Positions 1-12,398 of a stretch of 64,000 nt of DNA are shown one piece after another (within the stretch, counting starts at the first letter, position 1; each line of letters begins with the position of its first letter). The translations under genes were made by a program, and so were the position numbers. The notes under the pieces were generated by a model. That model had not been told where the DNA came from. It saw only the letters and a list, made by a program, of their open reading frames with translations, and searched no databases. The stretch is from Sclerotinia nivalis. Its lineage: Eukaryota; Ascomycota; Leotiomycetes; Helotiales; Sclerotiniaceae. The stretch lies in assembly GCA_029531795.1 (NCBI GenBank), contig JAPEIS010000014.1, positions 868,001 to 932,000 of the forward strand, written 5' to 3'.

Positions 1-350
1 TGTCCCATGCCCACATCCATTCCTACATTTCCATCTCTTGTTCCTGCAGTACCGGCATTTGTACTGACGCCAGAAGGTCTGGCCAAGGTTCCTGTTATAG
101 TCGATCCTGCCATTCCTCCATCTCCACTCGTACTTCCAAACACGTTTCCATCCTGCAATACGTTGAAACCCAATGGAGGGAAATCATTTGCAGAAGGTGG
201 ATGTTGTCTTGCGGGTCCAGTAGGAGTAATGTCATGCTGGCTAGCATGTCGAGCTCTGCTTCCAGGTCGATTGCGTCCACTGGATCCACTACCACGGAGG
301 CGCTTCAAAGCGATGGTGTTGCTTGTTTGTTGAGTGGGAGTTGGTTGCAT
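1..350 (-). CDS. N-terminal part of an unidentified low-complexity protein (runs off left edge)
   Basis: Reading leftward from the ATG at 350-348, the frame stays open for 116 codons to the window edge, so both its stop and its remainder lie outside. The translation begins MQPTPTQQTSNTIALKRL and is rich in Gly, Ser, Thr and Arg. It carries a basic stretch (RNRPGSRARHA) and a short motif ANDFPPLGF near residues 53-61. Basic, disordered N-termini followed by a DFPPLG-type motif occur in fungal RNA-associated proteins, but I cannot assign a family. The ORFs seen in other frames here are shorter and lack any family resemblance. It is divergently oriented from the gene starting at 2912, with about 2.5 kb between them. 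An intron inside this stretch is possible, but no clear donor is needed to keep it open. Confidence 0.55.
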   Translation of the reverse strand, partial: MQPTPTQQTSNTIALKRLRGSGSSGRNRPGSRARHASQHDITPTGPARQHPPSANDFPPLGFNVLQDGNVFGSTSGDGGMAGSTITGTLARPSGVSTNAGTAGTRDGNVGMDVGMG

Positions 351-897
351 TGTATCTTTCTTCGTTCCTTCTTTTCAGTTTGTCTTTATGTTATGGAGGG
401 AGACAAGGTCGTGGTAAAGGGAGTGGAGTAGGTATAGTATTGTTCTTTGACGAATGGGAAAGTACTTGCAAGTAAGATAAGATATTCTTTTAATTTCCAG
501 AATCAGAACAATCCTTAAGCGCTGGGAAATTAATTGAATGGCAATGGTCAAGTAAAGAAGATGTAGCAAACAGCAGATTTAAATGGGAAAATAACAATTC
601 TATACTCAGCCCGCATTCGGGTTTTGGATCTTCCCTCCTTCACTTGTCTGAATTATCAAAGCCGATGTCGGTGGATTGAAGACTTCAAAATCTCTGTGGC
701 TTTGTGAGTAAAAAGTGTGGATTTATAAGGGGTGGTGTGATTAGTGAAAGTTTGGGGGAAATTTGTATTTGATTGGTGCTTGGATTCTTTAAATTCTTCA
801 AGAGGCTGATGGATGAGAGGAGGAGATGGGCTGAAGGAAGTTTAGAGTGAATGTTGTGGATGATATATGCTTTGTGAATGAGGTGATTGACTGTGTG

Positions 898-971
898 GTT
901 TGTATGATTTGTATGGTTTGTATGATTTGTATGGTTTGTATGATTTGTATGGTTTGTATGATTTGTATGGT
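898..971. repeat. 9-bp tandem repeat (TTTGTATGA / TTTGTATGG)
   Basis: About eight copies of a 9-bp unit alternate between an A and a G at the last position, giving an 18-bp higher-order period. On the minus strand it reads as an Asn-His-Thr repeat, which is a by-product of the 9-bp period and not evidence of a protein. Confidence 0.85.
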
Positions 972-2644
972 TCATATGAGCACGTAATAGGTTTTTTTAG
1001 ATTGACTTCTTGTAACTACACTACTGCATTTGCTCCAATGCGCAGTATTTCATATAAAGCAAGGTTTGACTTGGATTCAAGTGAATGCATTTGAAGGATT
1101 CGAAGCAGCTAGGTACATTCCCCTTTGATCTGGTATGACAATAAGATGATATTCATTGAGTGGATTTGCGGGAAGTCTTTCATCACCTACTATACCTACA
1201 TCTCATAAGTATACTTTTGATCTGGAGTCTCCTCTTCACTTTTAACATCCATTGTGAAAATTCGAGGCGCCTCCTCGACCGATCTCGGACTCTGATATAC
1301 TAGGTTGGTATGCACAATCAATGGCTGACATGTATTCACTTCACCTGGCTCGAAAAATATGTTTTGTATTATTGGCTGTGTATATATATACGTATGAAGT
1401 TGAAGCTGATGTTGATTTCCCCTTGGTATTGTGGTGCAGGATGTTCGGATTATGGTATGGATATACAAGGTTATCTTGTCCCAAGACTCTCCTCAATAAA
1501 GAAGAGATGAACAGAGAAAAAAAAATTCATGATTCCGGAAATAGGGAGAGAAGAGAAGAGAAGAGGGAAGAGAAGACTAGAAATAAAGAGAGGGCTGCTT
1601 GTGAAGTGAGGTGAAGTGAAGTGGAGTAAATACTGATTCTGTGGATTAGGTAGATATGGAAGATGTGATATTTACTAGATAAACAGATGGTTTAAGTAGT
1701 ATAGAGTTAAGTTGTATCGAGCTTACCTGTGCAGAAATGGGCTGAGATGAAGTTTGAAGACGAGATGAGGTATTGGGATGGGAGTTGATATGCATTTCCA
1801 ATGTGAATTTGTTCAATAGTTCGGACTGCCTGTCCAGTAATATTATTAGAGGGTTTCGAGGATTGGAAGTATTTAGGATATCCAGATGCCTTTAGAACAT
1901 TGTTTGTTCAGACAATTTGGAATATTTAAACAATTTAAAATCATAATTTCACCTCGAATATTGACAGAAGGAAGAGAGGAAGAGAAGTAAGTGATAGTTG
2001 ATCACGTAACGGAGAGAGAGACAGAGAGAGAAAGAGGGTAATTTGAGCTCGAATTCGTAAGCTCTTTATGTATTAGGTATGTAGTTACTTTCTGCATGAG
2101 CATTGCATAGGTAGGTACAATTTACTCCAAGTCAAATTTCTCACGTTTTCCAGAACACGTACTGTACTTACCACGCAAATTTACATCCAACTCCAATCAC
2201 CCTATCTTCATCTATTTCTTCCCATTATACATACATACATACCTACCCACCTAAATATCCCCCCTTCCCAATTCCAAGTTCTTCGCCCTCTCCTCCCCTC
2301 TCCTCCCTTCCTCTCCTCTCTTTCCCCTTTCCTCTCCCCTATAAACCCCAGGCTAAAACTCGGCACCACCATCCATCTACTAGGTACACTAAACTAAACT
2401 AACCTAATCTCCCACGATACTTCGGCCCGAAAAATCTAGTTTCCGTCATAGAATTTAAAAGTACCAACTATCTGGATACATGCTAATGGGATGTAGTGGA
2501 ATCTAGACCATTTACGGGGTACCTAGCAGATAGTAGATAGTACTAAGTGGGATTTTTGATGTACCTCATTATTTGATCTTACTGCAGGTTTCTTGGTGGG
2601 TGTTTGGAAGTTGGGAATTATCTCAAGTTCTATTCCCAATTCTA

Positions 2645-2737
2645 ATTCTTCATTCTTCATTCTTCATTCTTCATTCTTCATTCTTCATTCTTCATTCTTC
2701 ATTCTTCATTCTTCATTCTTCATTCTTCATTCTTCAT
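2645..2737. repeat. 7-bp tandem repeat (ATTCTTC)n
   Basis: Roughly 13 near-perfect copies of ATTCTTC. It lies about 175-265 bp upstream of the DUF3237-type gene start, inside its likely promoter or leader. A 7-bp unit would not preserve frame, consistent with non-coding DNA. Confidence 0.9.
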
Positions 2738-2911
2738 ATTTGATACTTTATGTAAGCTTAATATTGTATATATTTCAATAATCAAAGTTCTTCTCCTCAT
2801 AAATACATATCTTTCAAATACAAAAGTTCGAGATTTAATCATTAGAAGCTTGTACTTAAAGAGAATTCAAGAGGAAGAGAGGAAGAATCCAAAAAAAAAA
2901 AAAAAAAAACA

Positions 2912-3844
2912 ATGTCAACGAATCAAGAAGAAAAAAGTGTGCAAGCCGGAGAGGTAGAAAAAGCCCATCATATTTCTACTTTGACGAATACTAAATGTAA
3001 GATATATCTCTCCCTCCCTCTCTTTCTCCTTTTTTCCCCACTCCCTATCCTATCATTTACTCCAACATCACAATTCCTCTCTCCTACTTCGAACCTCCAT
3101 CTTCATTTAATCAACAGCTAAAAACTTCCTATAATCCAATCTGTAATTCAAGCTAACACATACTCACAGGGGCCAAACCATCCTATACTCTCCCAACTCC
3201 TTCCCTCCAATTCCTCTTCCATCTCGAATGCGACATGGAGGAATTCCACCCAATTGGTGATGGAGGACATGGTAATCGTGCTACTGTTATTTTTAAAGGT
3301 ATGCCCTCTTCTCCATCCCTTCTCCCATCCTCTCTTATCCCATCCCTTTCCATCCTCTTGCGCCACCAGAAACGTACCTTCCCTCCTTCTCCGCGCCTCC
3401 AAGACCCTCAAAATCCAAGAAATAAACCCAAACTAACTCCTCCTCCCAGGCGGACGATTCGAAGGTCCTCGTCTCCGCGGCACCATCCTCCCTGGCGGCG
3501 GCGACTGGGAAACCATTCAAAACACCACTTCTCCCTCTTCCACCTCCACATCTTCCTCCCCCGAACTCCAAACAGCCCACCTCGACACCCGCTACAACCT
3601 CCTAACCCACGATAACCACTGCATCTACCTCCGCACCACGGGTGTACGCACCGGTCCTCGAGAAATCCTAGAGGGATTAGGGGAAGAAGATAAACACGCA
3701 GCAAATGAATATAAAATGCGCTTGAATATGACGTTTGAGTGTGATGATGGCGGGAAATATGGGTGGTTGAATCGCGTGGTGGGGGTGGCCAGTAGTGGGA
3801 GGAATGGGGGAAGGGTTATTTATGATGCTTTTGAGGTTTTGTAG
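2912..3844 (+). CDS. DUF3237-family protein (three exons)
   Basis: Exons 2912-2996, 3170-3298 and 3450-3844 join in phase to give 202 residues; both introns are GT-AG with CTAAC-type branch sites. The translation starts MSTNQEEKSVQAGEVEKAHH. The core shows WAKPSYTLPTPSLQFLFHLE, then IGDGGHGNRATVIFKGG, then GTILPGGGDW, and near the C-terminus an LNRVVGVASSGRN stretch. This order (hydrophobic strand with an acidic residue, a glycine-rich loop, LPGGGDW, and a C-terminal strand with a loop) is that of the DUF3237/UPF0311 beta-barrel family. Its biochemical role is unknown; some members sit in aromatic-degradation loci. The start is the first ATG after an A-run and gives an uninterrupted first exon. 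A Ser/Thr-rich insert lies between the GGGDW motif and the next strand. Confidence 0.8.
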
Positions 3845-4177
3845 TGGGGAATAAACATGGATGGGATGAGGAAGTAATTGAATGAGATTTTGGATAATTA
3901 TAGATTATGAGATAGGTAATTCTTGAAGAAAATCGCATGAATGCTGTTTTGATACCGGAGAATGAGGATGAAGGTAGATTCGGAGGCTTGTCGACCTTCA
4001 TTTCAAAGCACATCCAAACAAAAGACCACTTGTGTGCAATGCACTTCCCAAAATCCGCAGGGTATAAAACAAACCCATAATCCCCCAAAACGCCTCTTTA
4101 CTCCATTACACTCCAAACATCCAATTACTCCCATAATAAACTCGACCCCTCTCAAACAACCCTTCCCAACCCTAAAT

Positions 4178-5035
4178 TCAACTTGTCCCAGAAACCGAAG
4201 TACGAATAGAACTAGACGACGGTTCAGACCTCGACATATTCGTCGACATAGAAGATTCCTCCGTATCCATAACATCCATATGTTCAGCACTTTCCCTTTC
4301 CCTTTCTCCTTCTTTTTCTTTTTCTTTTCCTTTTCCACTACCGTTGGTATGTATACCATTCGTGTCGTGTATGGAGGTATCTTTATTCGCGCTCGCATCC
4401 GACATATGCGTATCGGTATCAACATGAACGCCTCCATCACTCCCACTTAGCCTTACACCTCCATCTTGATCACCATCCCCTTCATCCCCCTCATCCCCAC
4501 TCCACTCATACTCCCCTCCACTCCTATCATCACTCCACCCCTCACTCTCATCCCCACTCCCCTGAACCAATCTCAAAACCTCCCCTACAACCAAAAAATC
4601 CCTCTCCAACACCTCCGCCCAATTCTGGACATTCCCCAATTCCTTAACCCTCTTCTGTCCCTCCCTAACAACTTTTTCCAATTTATCTCCTTCTTTCCCT
4701 AGCTTCCCAATCTCTTTCTTCAATTCATTTTCCTGTTTTGTTAAAGCACTACTATTCTGATGTAGATTTTGAGCACGCAATTTAAGCGCATGTTCGTGGG
4801 GCGTGAAAATGTTTTGGATGGATGCGTTGAGGGCGGTGCGCGCTTCGGCTATTTGGCGTGCGGTTTCTGGTGATGAGGGGAGGGGTGGATGGGAAGAGGT
4901 AGAGGGGTTGCTTGGGGCGTGCGAGTGGGTTGATGTGGAGGCTGAAGCAGAGTGAGAGCGGGAATGGGAATGGGAGGAAGTAGAAGAAGGGCCGGGAATA
5001 TCGGGTGGTGGTGCTGCGAGAGAGGAGGTAGGCAT
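4178..5035 (-). CDS. BLOC-1 subunit 1-like protein (BLOC1S1/GCN5L1 family)
   Basis: Intronless frame of 285 residues. Residues 1-55 are Ser/His/Pro-rich and look disordered. Residues of roughly 58-160 form a helical, coiled-coil-like core: it opens at ARTALNASIQNIF, continues through a Lys/Glu-rich heptad region, and ends at NVQNWAEVLERDF. The last stretch matches the family hallmark (in animals a V-E-N-W-A motif followed by an acidic helix). The C-terminal third is acidic and low-complexity. BLOC-1 acts on endosome-to-vacuole sorting and Rab regulation. Animal homologues are about 125 residues, so this version carries long disordered extensions at both ends. Its stop codon is about 330 bp from the convergent DUF3237-type gene. 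Confidence 0.7.
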   Translation of the reverse strand: MPTSSLAAPPPDIPGPSSTSSHSHSRSHSASASTSTHSHAPSNPSTSSHPPLPSSPETARQIAEARTALNASIQNIFTPHEHALKLRAQNLHQNSSALTKQENELKKEIGKLGKEGDKLEKVVREGQKRVKELGNVQNWAEVLERDFLVVGEVLRLVQGSGDESEGWSDDRSGGEYEWSGDEGDEGDGDQDGGVRLSGSDGGVHVDTDTHMSDASANKDTSIHDTNGIHTNGSGKGKEKEKEGERERESAEHMDVMDTEESSMSTNMSRSEPSSSSIRTSVSGTS

Positions 5036-8000
5036 TGTGATGTGAACAAGTTGGTGGTTATGAGGGTTTTTGCGAATGTGATGCCGCGGGATGATAGGCG
5101 GTGTATTGTACAGTATTAAGTTGTAGAGTTTTGGGATAATTTATTAGATATTTTAAACGAGAGAGACGGGAGAATAATAAAACGTAATTTCCACGTGCGA
5201 AGAAGAGAAATTAAATGTGTTTATTAAAGCTGGGTAGGAGGAGATTGAAAGTAGTTATCGAAGAACATCACGAGGTTGATAAGAAATTGCGGGGTGAGAA
5301 ACATGGGTTGTTAGATACCCAAGGGTTTTACAACCAAGCCAGGTCCAGGCCGATCATTCAAATTTTCCCCAGCTTTTAATCCCGATCAGGTTGCCTTTAA
5401 TATCGTTATTGTTGGAATTGAGGTCATAAGAGTTGAGATCACGTGAGAAAATTCCTTGTTGGCTTTGGCCTGTCTGCAAATGGTACGCACGGTACGAAAA
5501 AAGAGATGGTATCGGTCTTGCCCGCCTTCTTATTTGACTCTGGGGAAATTTGGTTAAAAGTTAGAACATTATTAACCTTAAGGTAAGGCTCGGGAAAGGC
5601 CCGAATCATAAGATCAAACCACGTTGGTGACAGTCTACTAGGAATTATTAGTCAAGTGATGCTTGTTTTACTAGTTCTTGACTTTCCGAATCATTTTCTT
5701 CTTTGGCTGCTAACATTAATATTTGTACCCCGCAAGTGGTTGTGTCGTAGTTGTGGCATTGAGGCTTGTAGTGGGTTGGTTCTGCCACCAATCAATGAAG
5801 ATTTCCTTGTATTATCCTTGTAGAGAAATCGTGCAGACATCACAACACACAGCCCTCAAATGAAATCTCTATCCGTATAAACCGACATACTGATTTTTTA
5901 TAATTATCGACTGTCGCGATGTTTCCGAACTTGCAAGAGACTGTAGTATGTCGAGTTTTGTAAAGAGGAAGCTCATCAGACGAAGGAATAGGAACCTTAT
6001 ACCGAAGTTGTATGTTTTAGCTTTTCCTCCTAAGACTCTTTGAATGTTGCAACCGCTCCCTGGCCATCGATCTTTGGAATGATATGGCGATGACCCTTTT
6101 GAAGAGACGTACCTCTAGAAGTTTGCTGGGTATATTCCGTGTCCAAACTAGATTGAAACGTAGCTATTAGAAGGTTGATGAATGATGTACTGCGTACCGG
6201 TTCGTCGTTAGAGAGAGGATCTATGTGAGGTTGTTTGAAGGAAGGGACCACGCGATGTACTTCTATTCATGACCGCGGAGATGTCATGGACAGGGAGTTG
6301 AAAGCATTCAATCCGCTTGAACTAGTCTCTACCCTGCAAAAAACATGTAGCCATTTCCATGGTCGAACAGTGATGTCCCTTTCCTGAGTCCGGCACAAGC
6401 TTTGCATCTTGGAAGGAACTCACAATTAGCCTGGAATCAAAACCAAAAAAGTTCGATAGGGGGGTCAAAATCAAAAATGAAAGTCCTATCGTTTGTTCGT
6501 TCTTCTAGGACTGGAAGAGGTCGTAACATACCAAGATCTAGTAGATCTCTGGTCTCGCAGGCAGATGAGGTCATGCGACGATAGCTAGCGCGTCAAGATG
6601 TAGCAGAAACCGCATTGCTACAATCAGCACATCATTTAAGTCTCACTTATATTAGTATCATCAAGAAGCGGAGTCAAAAACAATCTTCCACCCCCAAGAT
6701 TCCAACAATCAAACACCACTCTCGTCCAATATCCTCATATTCACGTGCTAGCCACGTGCCCTCCTCAATATCAAAAAGTTTTGTTGCATGTCTAAGGGCC
6801 TTTGTAACTTTTGCAATTGAGGAAATTTTCAATTTTGAAAATGGAATTGAAATCCTGTTTGTTTGGAGATTTCAAATATAAAGTTTCGGGGAGTTCGAAA
6901 GAGAGATAGGGGTAGTCGTTTTGGTAATTTTGATGGTTTTTGTCTTTGTTTACTTTGATTTTTTTGAAAGATGCTCAGGTTATTTTGGAGCGAAAAGTAC
7001 CCTGGTGGATGGGGAAGAATTCACTATTGAAAGTTGCCATCGCGTGTGGGAAGTCGGACCGCATGAGGTACAGGTGGATAGTGAATAAGTGAGACTCAAA
7101 AGGGCTTTGTTGCATATCTGATTTTGTCATTTGTATGCGCTCATTCATCTATTGGTTAATTTTCGCGTGAGGGGTGGGTGATGGTGAGTGATGATGGAAG
7201 TTTGGTTTGCGTATCTGAGGTTTTTAATATATTGCGATCATTCGTCTATTGATCGGTTTTTTGGTTTTGGTGATGAGTGTTTTATGTAAGGTGACGTATG
7301 GGAATGCTTTAAATCTATCTAGTACCTTATATTGTAGTCATCCCATGTGCTGACGGGAGATGAATGAATAGTGGATTGTACTATAGGTATTCCGCTTTTG
7401 TTGCTATATTTGTTCTTGCTGTTATATTGTTTCATTGATCCCAGATTTTTCATTTCATCTTGCTCTATCTAATTCATTCAATTATCCATCTTTTTTCTTT
7501 TATTACACATCTAAACTTCCTATTATAATACAATCACCTATCTATTAATCAAAATTTCAATTTCAATCTCTACGTTTAATACACTAGCTTCCCATAGAAC
7601 TCCCATAATAGTAACTAACTCACAATCCATTAGCCTTATCAGATTTCCCTAGATTCCTTCAAAATTAAAGTAACCAATAAACTCCCGATTGTAAAGCTCA
7701 GGCTCCTTTACACTCGATCGCAATCGCTGAAAGACTATAATAACCAACTATTCCAAAGCGCCACCATCCTATTTGAAACCTGAAACTTTGAAGATTTTTG
7801 AGATATACAACAAAAGATTTCAAGATCTTTTGGATAGCTGAGATTGGTCGGTCGATCACTTGGACCAAGCGTAGGGCTGCGATAGCCGGTAGCTGCTGTA
7901 TATTCACTGGGTTTCACTCTGCCGCAAGGCGGACGAGAAGATGAGGAACTTCACTTCTCATCTATCTCGTGTTCGTCTGGTCTTATCTCAACGTCCATAC

Positions 8001-9136
8001 TTTTTGTTTTGTTGCATGTCTGCAAATCTGGATAGCTTCAAATTTGTTTCTGAAAGAGAGAATCAAGCTTTGGAATCTCATGATGAAGATGCGAATGGCA
8101 ATCTCAGTCTGATCATGTCTTCAAGTAAAGCAGACTTTATTTTTATGCCGTCGCTGGCGTCTATCTAGTCTCATCTTCTCGTCCCTTCTGCGTCTTAATA
8201 CCTCACCCAACCACCTGTCACTTTCTTTCTTGTTACATGTCTACAAATTGGATATGTCTCAATAATCTCAATCCCGATTTCAAAGGGGAAACATCAGTTT
8301 CTTGATCTCATAACAGCGATATGATGAGCAGTCTCTATTTTGGCCCAAATCAAAATTGAATTCAAGTAATACTTCACTGATAAATGATACTGTCGCATAT
8401 TCCTATCCCGTCTGCTCATTCTTGCTTGAGTCTCTTTTCGTTTCTTCGCTATTGGCTACAAAATTTAACGAAAGTTTTGTTGCATATCGCACTTTTCCAA
8501 AGGTTCACCTTACACCTCTCTTTCAATCCTATATCAAAACAACTTTCAGCACTCCAGACTTTTGCAGTCTTTTGAGTATTTACAAAAGAAACCAAATTTC
8601 AAGATTCTTCAACAGTTAGAGAGAATCAGCAAGTAGTTGTTTTGATATTCCATTTCAAATTCGGGATTGTGGTTTTCATAGTTGGATAATATTATATTAA
8701 AGTTTGAGGAGGTTTTGTTGTATATCTGAGTTTTTGAAGATATCTTTTGCGATAATGTGAATTGTGGTTTGGGCAAGGTCCAAAGTTCTTGATATCTTGG
8801 GGAGGGGTTTAGAAGATATTGAAGTATGGTTTTGTTTGGATTCTGGATGAAAATATTGTGGTGTTGATTATAGGTTTGATTTCGAATGTGAATTTGTGGT
8901 TTTGATGGGTTTGATGGGTTTAGATGGAGTTTTTAAGCTTGGGATAAGGTTTGGGAGATGATTGGCTTCATGAACATTTCAATGCCTTGAGTAAACACAC
9001 AGAGACGACGCAACCATTCACAGATGTTCATTCCACGTAGAGATTCATTTGGGCTTGACGTAATAAGTATCACTGCGATCATTAACTACTTCTCCCCCTT
9101 CAAACTTGTCGCCTGCGACCTATACTGACCAGTCCC
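5036..9136. other. Gene-poor region, about 4.1 kb
   Basis: No frame here has family resemblance or a credible exon structure; the longest frames are under 90 codons. The DNA is AT-rich and, between about 6.7 and 8.8 kb, contains degraded duplicated blocks each marked by a GTTTTGTTGCATGTCT-like motif. Pairs of diverged copies are visible, for example the stretches ending in CATTCATCTATTG and CATTCGTCTATTG near 7140 and 7240. Confidence 0.5.
6778..8730. repeat. Dispersed copies of a GTTTTGTTGCATGTCTG-like motif
   Basis: Copies on the plus strand at 6778-6793, 7105-7120, 8006-8022, 8227-8247 (diverged), 8474-8490 and 8712-8730, and one inverted at 7801-7816. Differences are mainly C/T or A/G at two positions. 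Some copies extend into shared flanks (GTCTGCAAATCTGGATA versus GTCTACAAATTGGATA). Further copies occur outside this region at 35283, 35368, 35474 and 49020. Confidence 0.6.
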
Positions 9137-9980
9137 TCAAGTCATCAACAAATTCAATCTCTTCCCAATCATATATAAAATCCACAACCCCTGAACCAAC
9201 TTCGGCTCATCTGTTGGATATCCGCTTAAATTTTCTGCCGCAATCGCCAACACCCAATCCGAATACAATGCTCCAAAGACCAAACAAACCGGTATAGATA
9301 CCGTATAGAAACCCAACGATAGCAATACTCCTGTATTAAAGCGATCTCCTCTCTTATACCCGAGAAGGAACCACGATGTTATCATAATAACAATACAACA
9401 TGCAAGACTCACGCCTCCGAATACAGCAGTGATGGCAAGTATTTTATTTGTGAAATTCGATGATGCGAGAGAGATGGTACCGGCGGTACCGGCGATGACG
9501 CCGGGGAGATAGAGGAGTAGCCACCAGGGGGAGGGGAAGATGGTTATGAAGCCCGAGGTGAGGGAGAGGGCTAGTTTCATCGCTGCTATAGTTTCGAATT
9601 CCCTGTGAGGAAGGAATGTTAGAAAGGAATGGGTCTGGGGAAGCAAAGACGTACCATGCATGGTTACATGATACCATTGTTCTGATTGCTGAGGGCAGGG
9701 TCAAGAGCAGCTTTGCGATAGCGATTACCTTATTCCGTACACTATCTTCTTCGAGCTCTTCCCATGGCATACTAGGTCTCCTGCCGTAAAATATTGCGAT
9801 AACGGTGTAATATGTGAGGATGTGAGAGAAGAAACCCCAGCCTCCATATGGAAGAGAATAGCATGAGGCTTCGGCACTAAAGGTATTATTTTGCGTATCG
9901 TCTGCAAGGACTGCTGGTAAGGAGAGGAGATAAAGCAGATATATGTGTGGAAATTGTGTAATGGGATTCATACTATGCAA
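9137..9980 (-). CDS. Predicted secreted-pathway multi-pass membrane protein
   Basis: Two exons, 9980-9655 and 9602-9137, with a 52-nt GT-AG intron joining in phase; 263 residues. The N-terminus (MHSMNPITQFPHIYLLYLLS) is a hydrophobic signal peptide with a likely cleavage after LPAVLA. About six hydrophobic segments follow: one in the HILTYYTVIAIFYG area, then LAKLLLTLP-like, SGFITIFPSPWWLLLYL, an ILAITAVFGGVSL helix that runs on into a second one, and LGFYTVSIPVCLVFGALY. No catalytic motif is evident. I do not recognise the family; similar lineage-specific membrane proteins of unknown role are common in leotiomycetes. The start is chosen because it gives the signal peptide. It stands alone, with more than 2 kb of gene-free DNA on each side. 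Confidence 0.65.
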
Positions 9981-12398
9981 AAGAAAAATGTGTTTACTTT
10001 AAGGCGCGAGACGAAATACGCATTTTTTTATTTGTGCAGGTGTTGAACTATATATTTTCAACAATATCGGACTCTAACCAAACCACACCTTCACATACAT
10101 TCAAAAGTACTCAAAAGCAAATCAACCAAAAGCATGAATACGATGTATGACTCAAGTTTAATCCGTTTTTCATGAGGAGGTTACATCGTTCGAATACAGT
10201 TGGCGAAATTGGGGGCTATAAGCGCTCCAGCGCTTTGAAATCCATGTGCGTTGGGTGCTTACTGCGTACTACAGGGTAGATAAGCGTCTTATGCCCAATC
10301 AATATTCTCAGCTAGCTTTGTGGAGGCCGTGAGATCAGTATCTGTTATTGAGGACCTATGGATTCGTGATAGCGAGTCTCCTTAATCGTTTTGAGAGATT
10401 TGAAGTATACAATATATGATGAATACTTCACATCCGTATCGCATTGTTCTCGGTTCATAGAGATCTTGCATGCGTGAAAAGGTGGTATTTGGCCCTCATG
10501 ATTTGATAATCACGAGGGATTCTTAAAAGGTTTTGCGGCTCAAGTAAATCAACCTGCTTATTGGATAGACGGTACGAGAGTAAGGCATTCTCGAATCTGC
10601 TTAAAGCTTAACCGATGACCTGTAAGCTTACAATATCCTTAACACTATCACTTTGATAGTGACAGTGATGGCTTTGATTTGATAGCAAACTCAAACTATT
10701 GAGTTCGATCAAGTATTTAAATATCTGGTTGGGCGTATTCCATACATCATTTTGTCTCTATAGCGATAATTTGACTTCTTATGGAGTACCTTACTGAGGT
10801 TTAGAGCTTCGTACTTGGAGCTGAGAGGTGGAATTTTGAATTTTAGTCTGTGAAAGAGAGGTAGTACAATAAAGTAATCATAAAACAAAGGTGAGATCCT
10901 TAATATCCCTAGCAAACCTAAACACCATCATAACCACATATCAAACCTCAAAATATCCAAATCTCCCCATGATCTCCAGTATCCCATTCCCTTCACTCAA
11001 CCCACTTTCCCTTTTCCTTATATCACTCCTCAATACTAAACTCCCTATACCCTTTATAAACCGTCTTCTCCCCTTTCGATTATCTAATATATTCTAGTTT
11101 ATTATCCTTTATTATATAAACCATTTCCTTTGCAATTGGTAATTCTGTATTAATTGTATTAGTAAATGAATGAATTAATTTTGATTATATTTTATTTCAT
11201 AATCAAAGTATTGATATATATTGCTATAGAAATTGTATTCGGATATATATTTTTTTGGCGTTGGGTTTGCTGCGATCGGAGGTTGCAATGTATTTTCTGG
11301 GGAATTGGTTAAATTATAAGAAAGGGGAAAGGGGAGGGGAGATACTTGATGTATTCTTTGCCTTTGGTGATTTGGAAAATAGAGGCTATATTATCTAGAT
11401 TGACGGATTCGTTATATCCATTGTATTTACGACAAATGGAACATGCACAGAATTGGTAGAGAACGGGTTTGGGATTGGAGAGAGAATTTTACAAGGCTGC
11501 ATTAGCAACTTCCTTCTAGTTTCCTGGGGTAGATGTTAGCTAGGTAGCTTTGAGGGAGGCGTTAATTTTCGATGGGGAAAGCTTACATTGGCATTTTCAA
11601 TAGATAGTGTGGATATAATATATTGATAGATAAGTTGATTAGAAGTAGGAAAATAGATTGCTTTAATGCTAATGTTTCATAACAAATGCTTCATATTTAC
11701 TCAAGTAGTTGACATGGACCCCTCTTTAGAGCTCCAAAGGCTTACGTCATAAATCCGGGGCGGTACGATAGAAAATCCTCTCCGGCCAAAGCCCATCCAG
11801 ATTACCGATAACATCAGATCATTTCGAAAGTAAACATAAATCAACAATCATAAGTACTTTTGAAAATCATATACAAAAATTGTTTTCCAAAGATTTAAGA
11901 AAATATTGAATCTAATAATATAAGAATAGAAATCAAATAAAGTAATCTCAATAAAGAAATATTGGAATTGAGATTATATAAATTGAGATTATATAAATTA
12001 AGATTATATAAAAAAGCTCAGACTATATTATAAAATATATAACCTCCATCTATATTATTCATAGATAATCAGTTCAATCTATATAATCAATAATGCTACT
12101 ACTTCCACCCACCAAATAGACACCACTTTCTAATAGTTATCTTAGTTAAAAGAATGTTCACAATCAAGGATGTGGAAAAAGAACATAACCAGACAAGATC
12201 AACAAATATCGGGTTCACACAATTCAGAACTAATACTCATATGCTTGAGTATAGAATCAACTGGCAAAGGGAGTATTCTTATTGCTTTTGAATTCATAGA
12301 CTATTGAAGAGAACCACTTTCACATGATTCCATATCAGGAACTCCATGCCATGATTCCAAATGAAATACAACCCATCCCAAATCCCATAGAAGATGAT
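9981..12398. other. Gene-free region, about 2.4 kb
   Basis: No supported gene. AT-rich, with a short hairpin (CACTATCA-CTT-TGATAGTG) near 10640 and a 15-bp tandem repeat at 11966-12010. A TTACGTCATA element, resembling a CREB/ATF-type site, lies at about 11742, but no gene start lies near it. Confidence 0.45.
11966..12010. repeat. 15-bp AT-rich tandem repeat, three copies
   Basis: Three consecutive copies of AATTGAGATTATATA (the third has AATTAAG). Confidence 0.85.

Larger units (their letters stand above)
351..2911. other. Long divergent intergenic region with simple repeats
   Basis: No convincing coding sequence on either strand. It holds a 9-bp tandem repeat near 900, a purine-rich GA tract around 1520-1625, a pyrimidine-rich tract around 2276-2340 ending in CTATAAACC, a 7-bp tandem repeat at 2645-2737, and an A-run at 2891-2909 just before the next start codon. 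It probably carries the promoters and leaders of two divergent genes. The pyrimidine tract followed by a TATAAA-like box is a plausible promoter for the rightward gene, but its distance from the start codon (about 570 bp) would require a long leader. Confidence 0.5.

Noticed and set aside
685..975. Minus-strand Asn-His-Thr repeat protein
   Set aside because: Produced by a 9-bp tandem repeat; the non-repeat part has no homology or plausible promoter.
4003..4446. Minus-strand frame with KEKKKKKKEKGKG stretch
   Set aside because: Overlaps the end of the BLOC1S1-like gene in another frame and is low-complexity.
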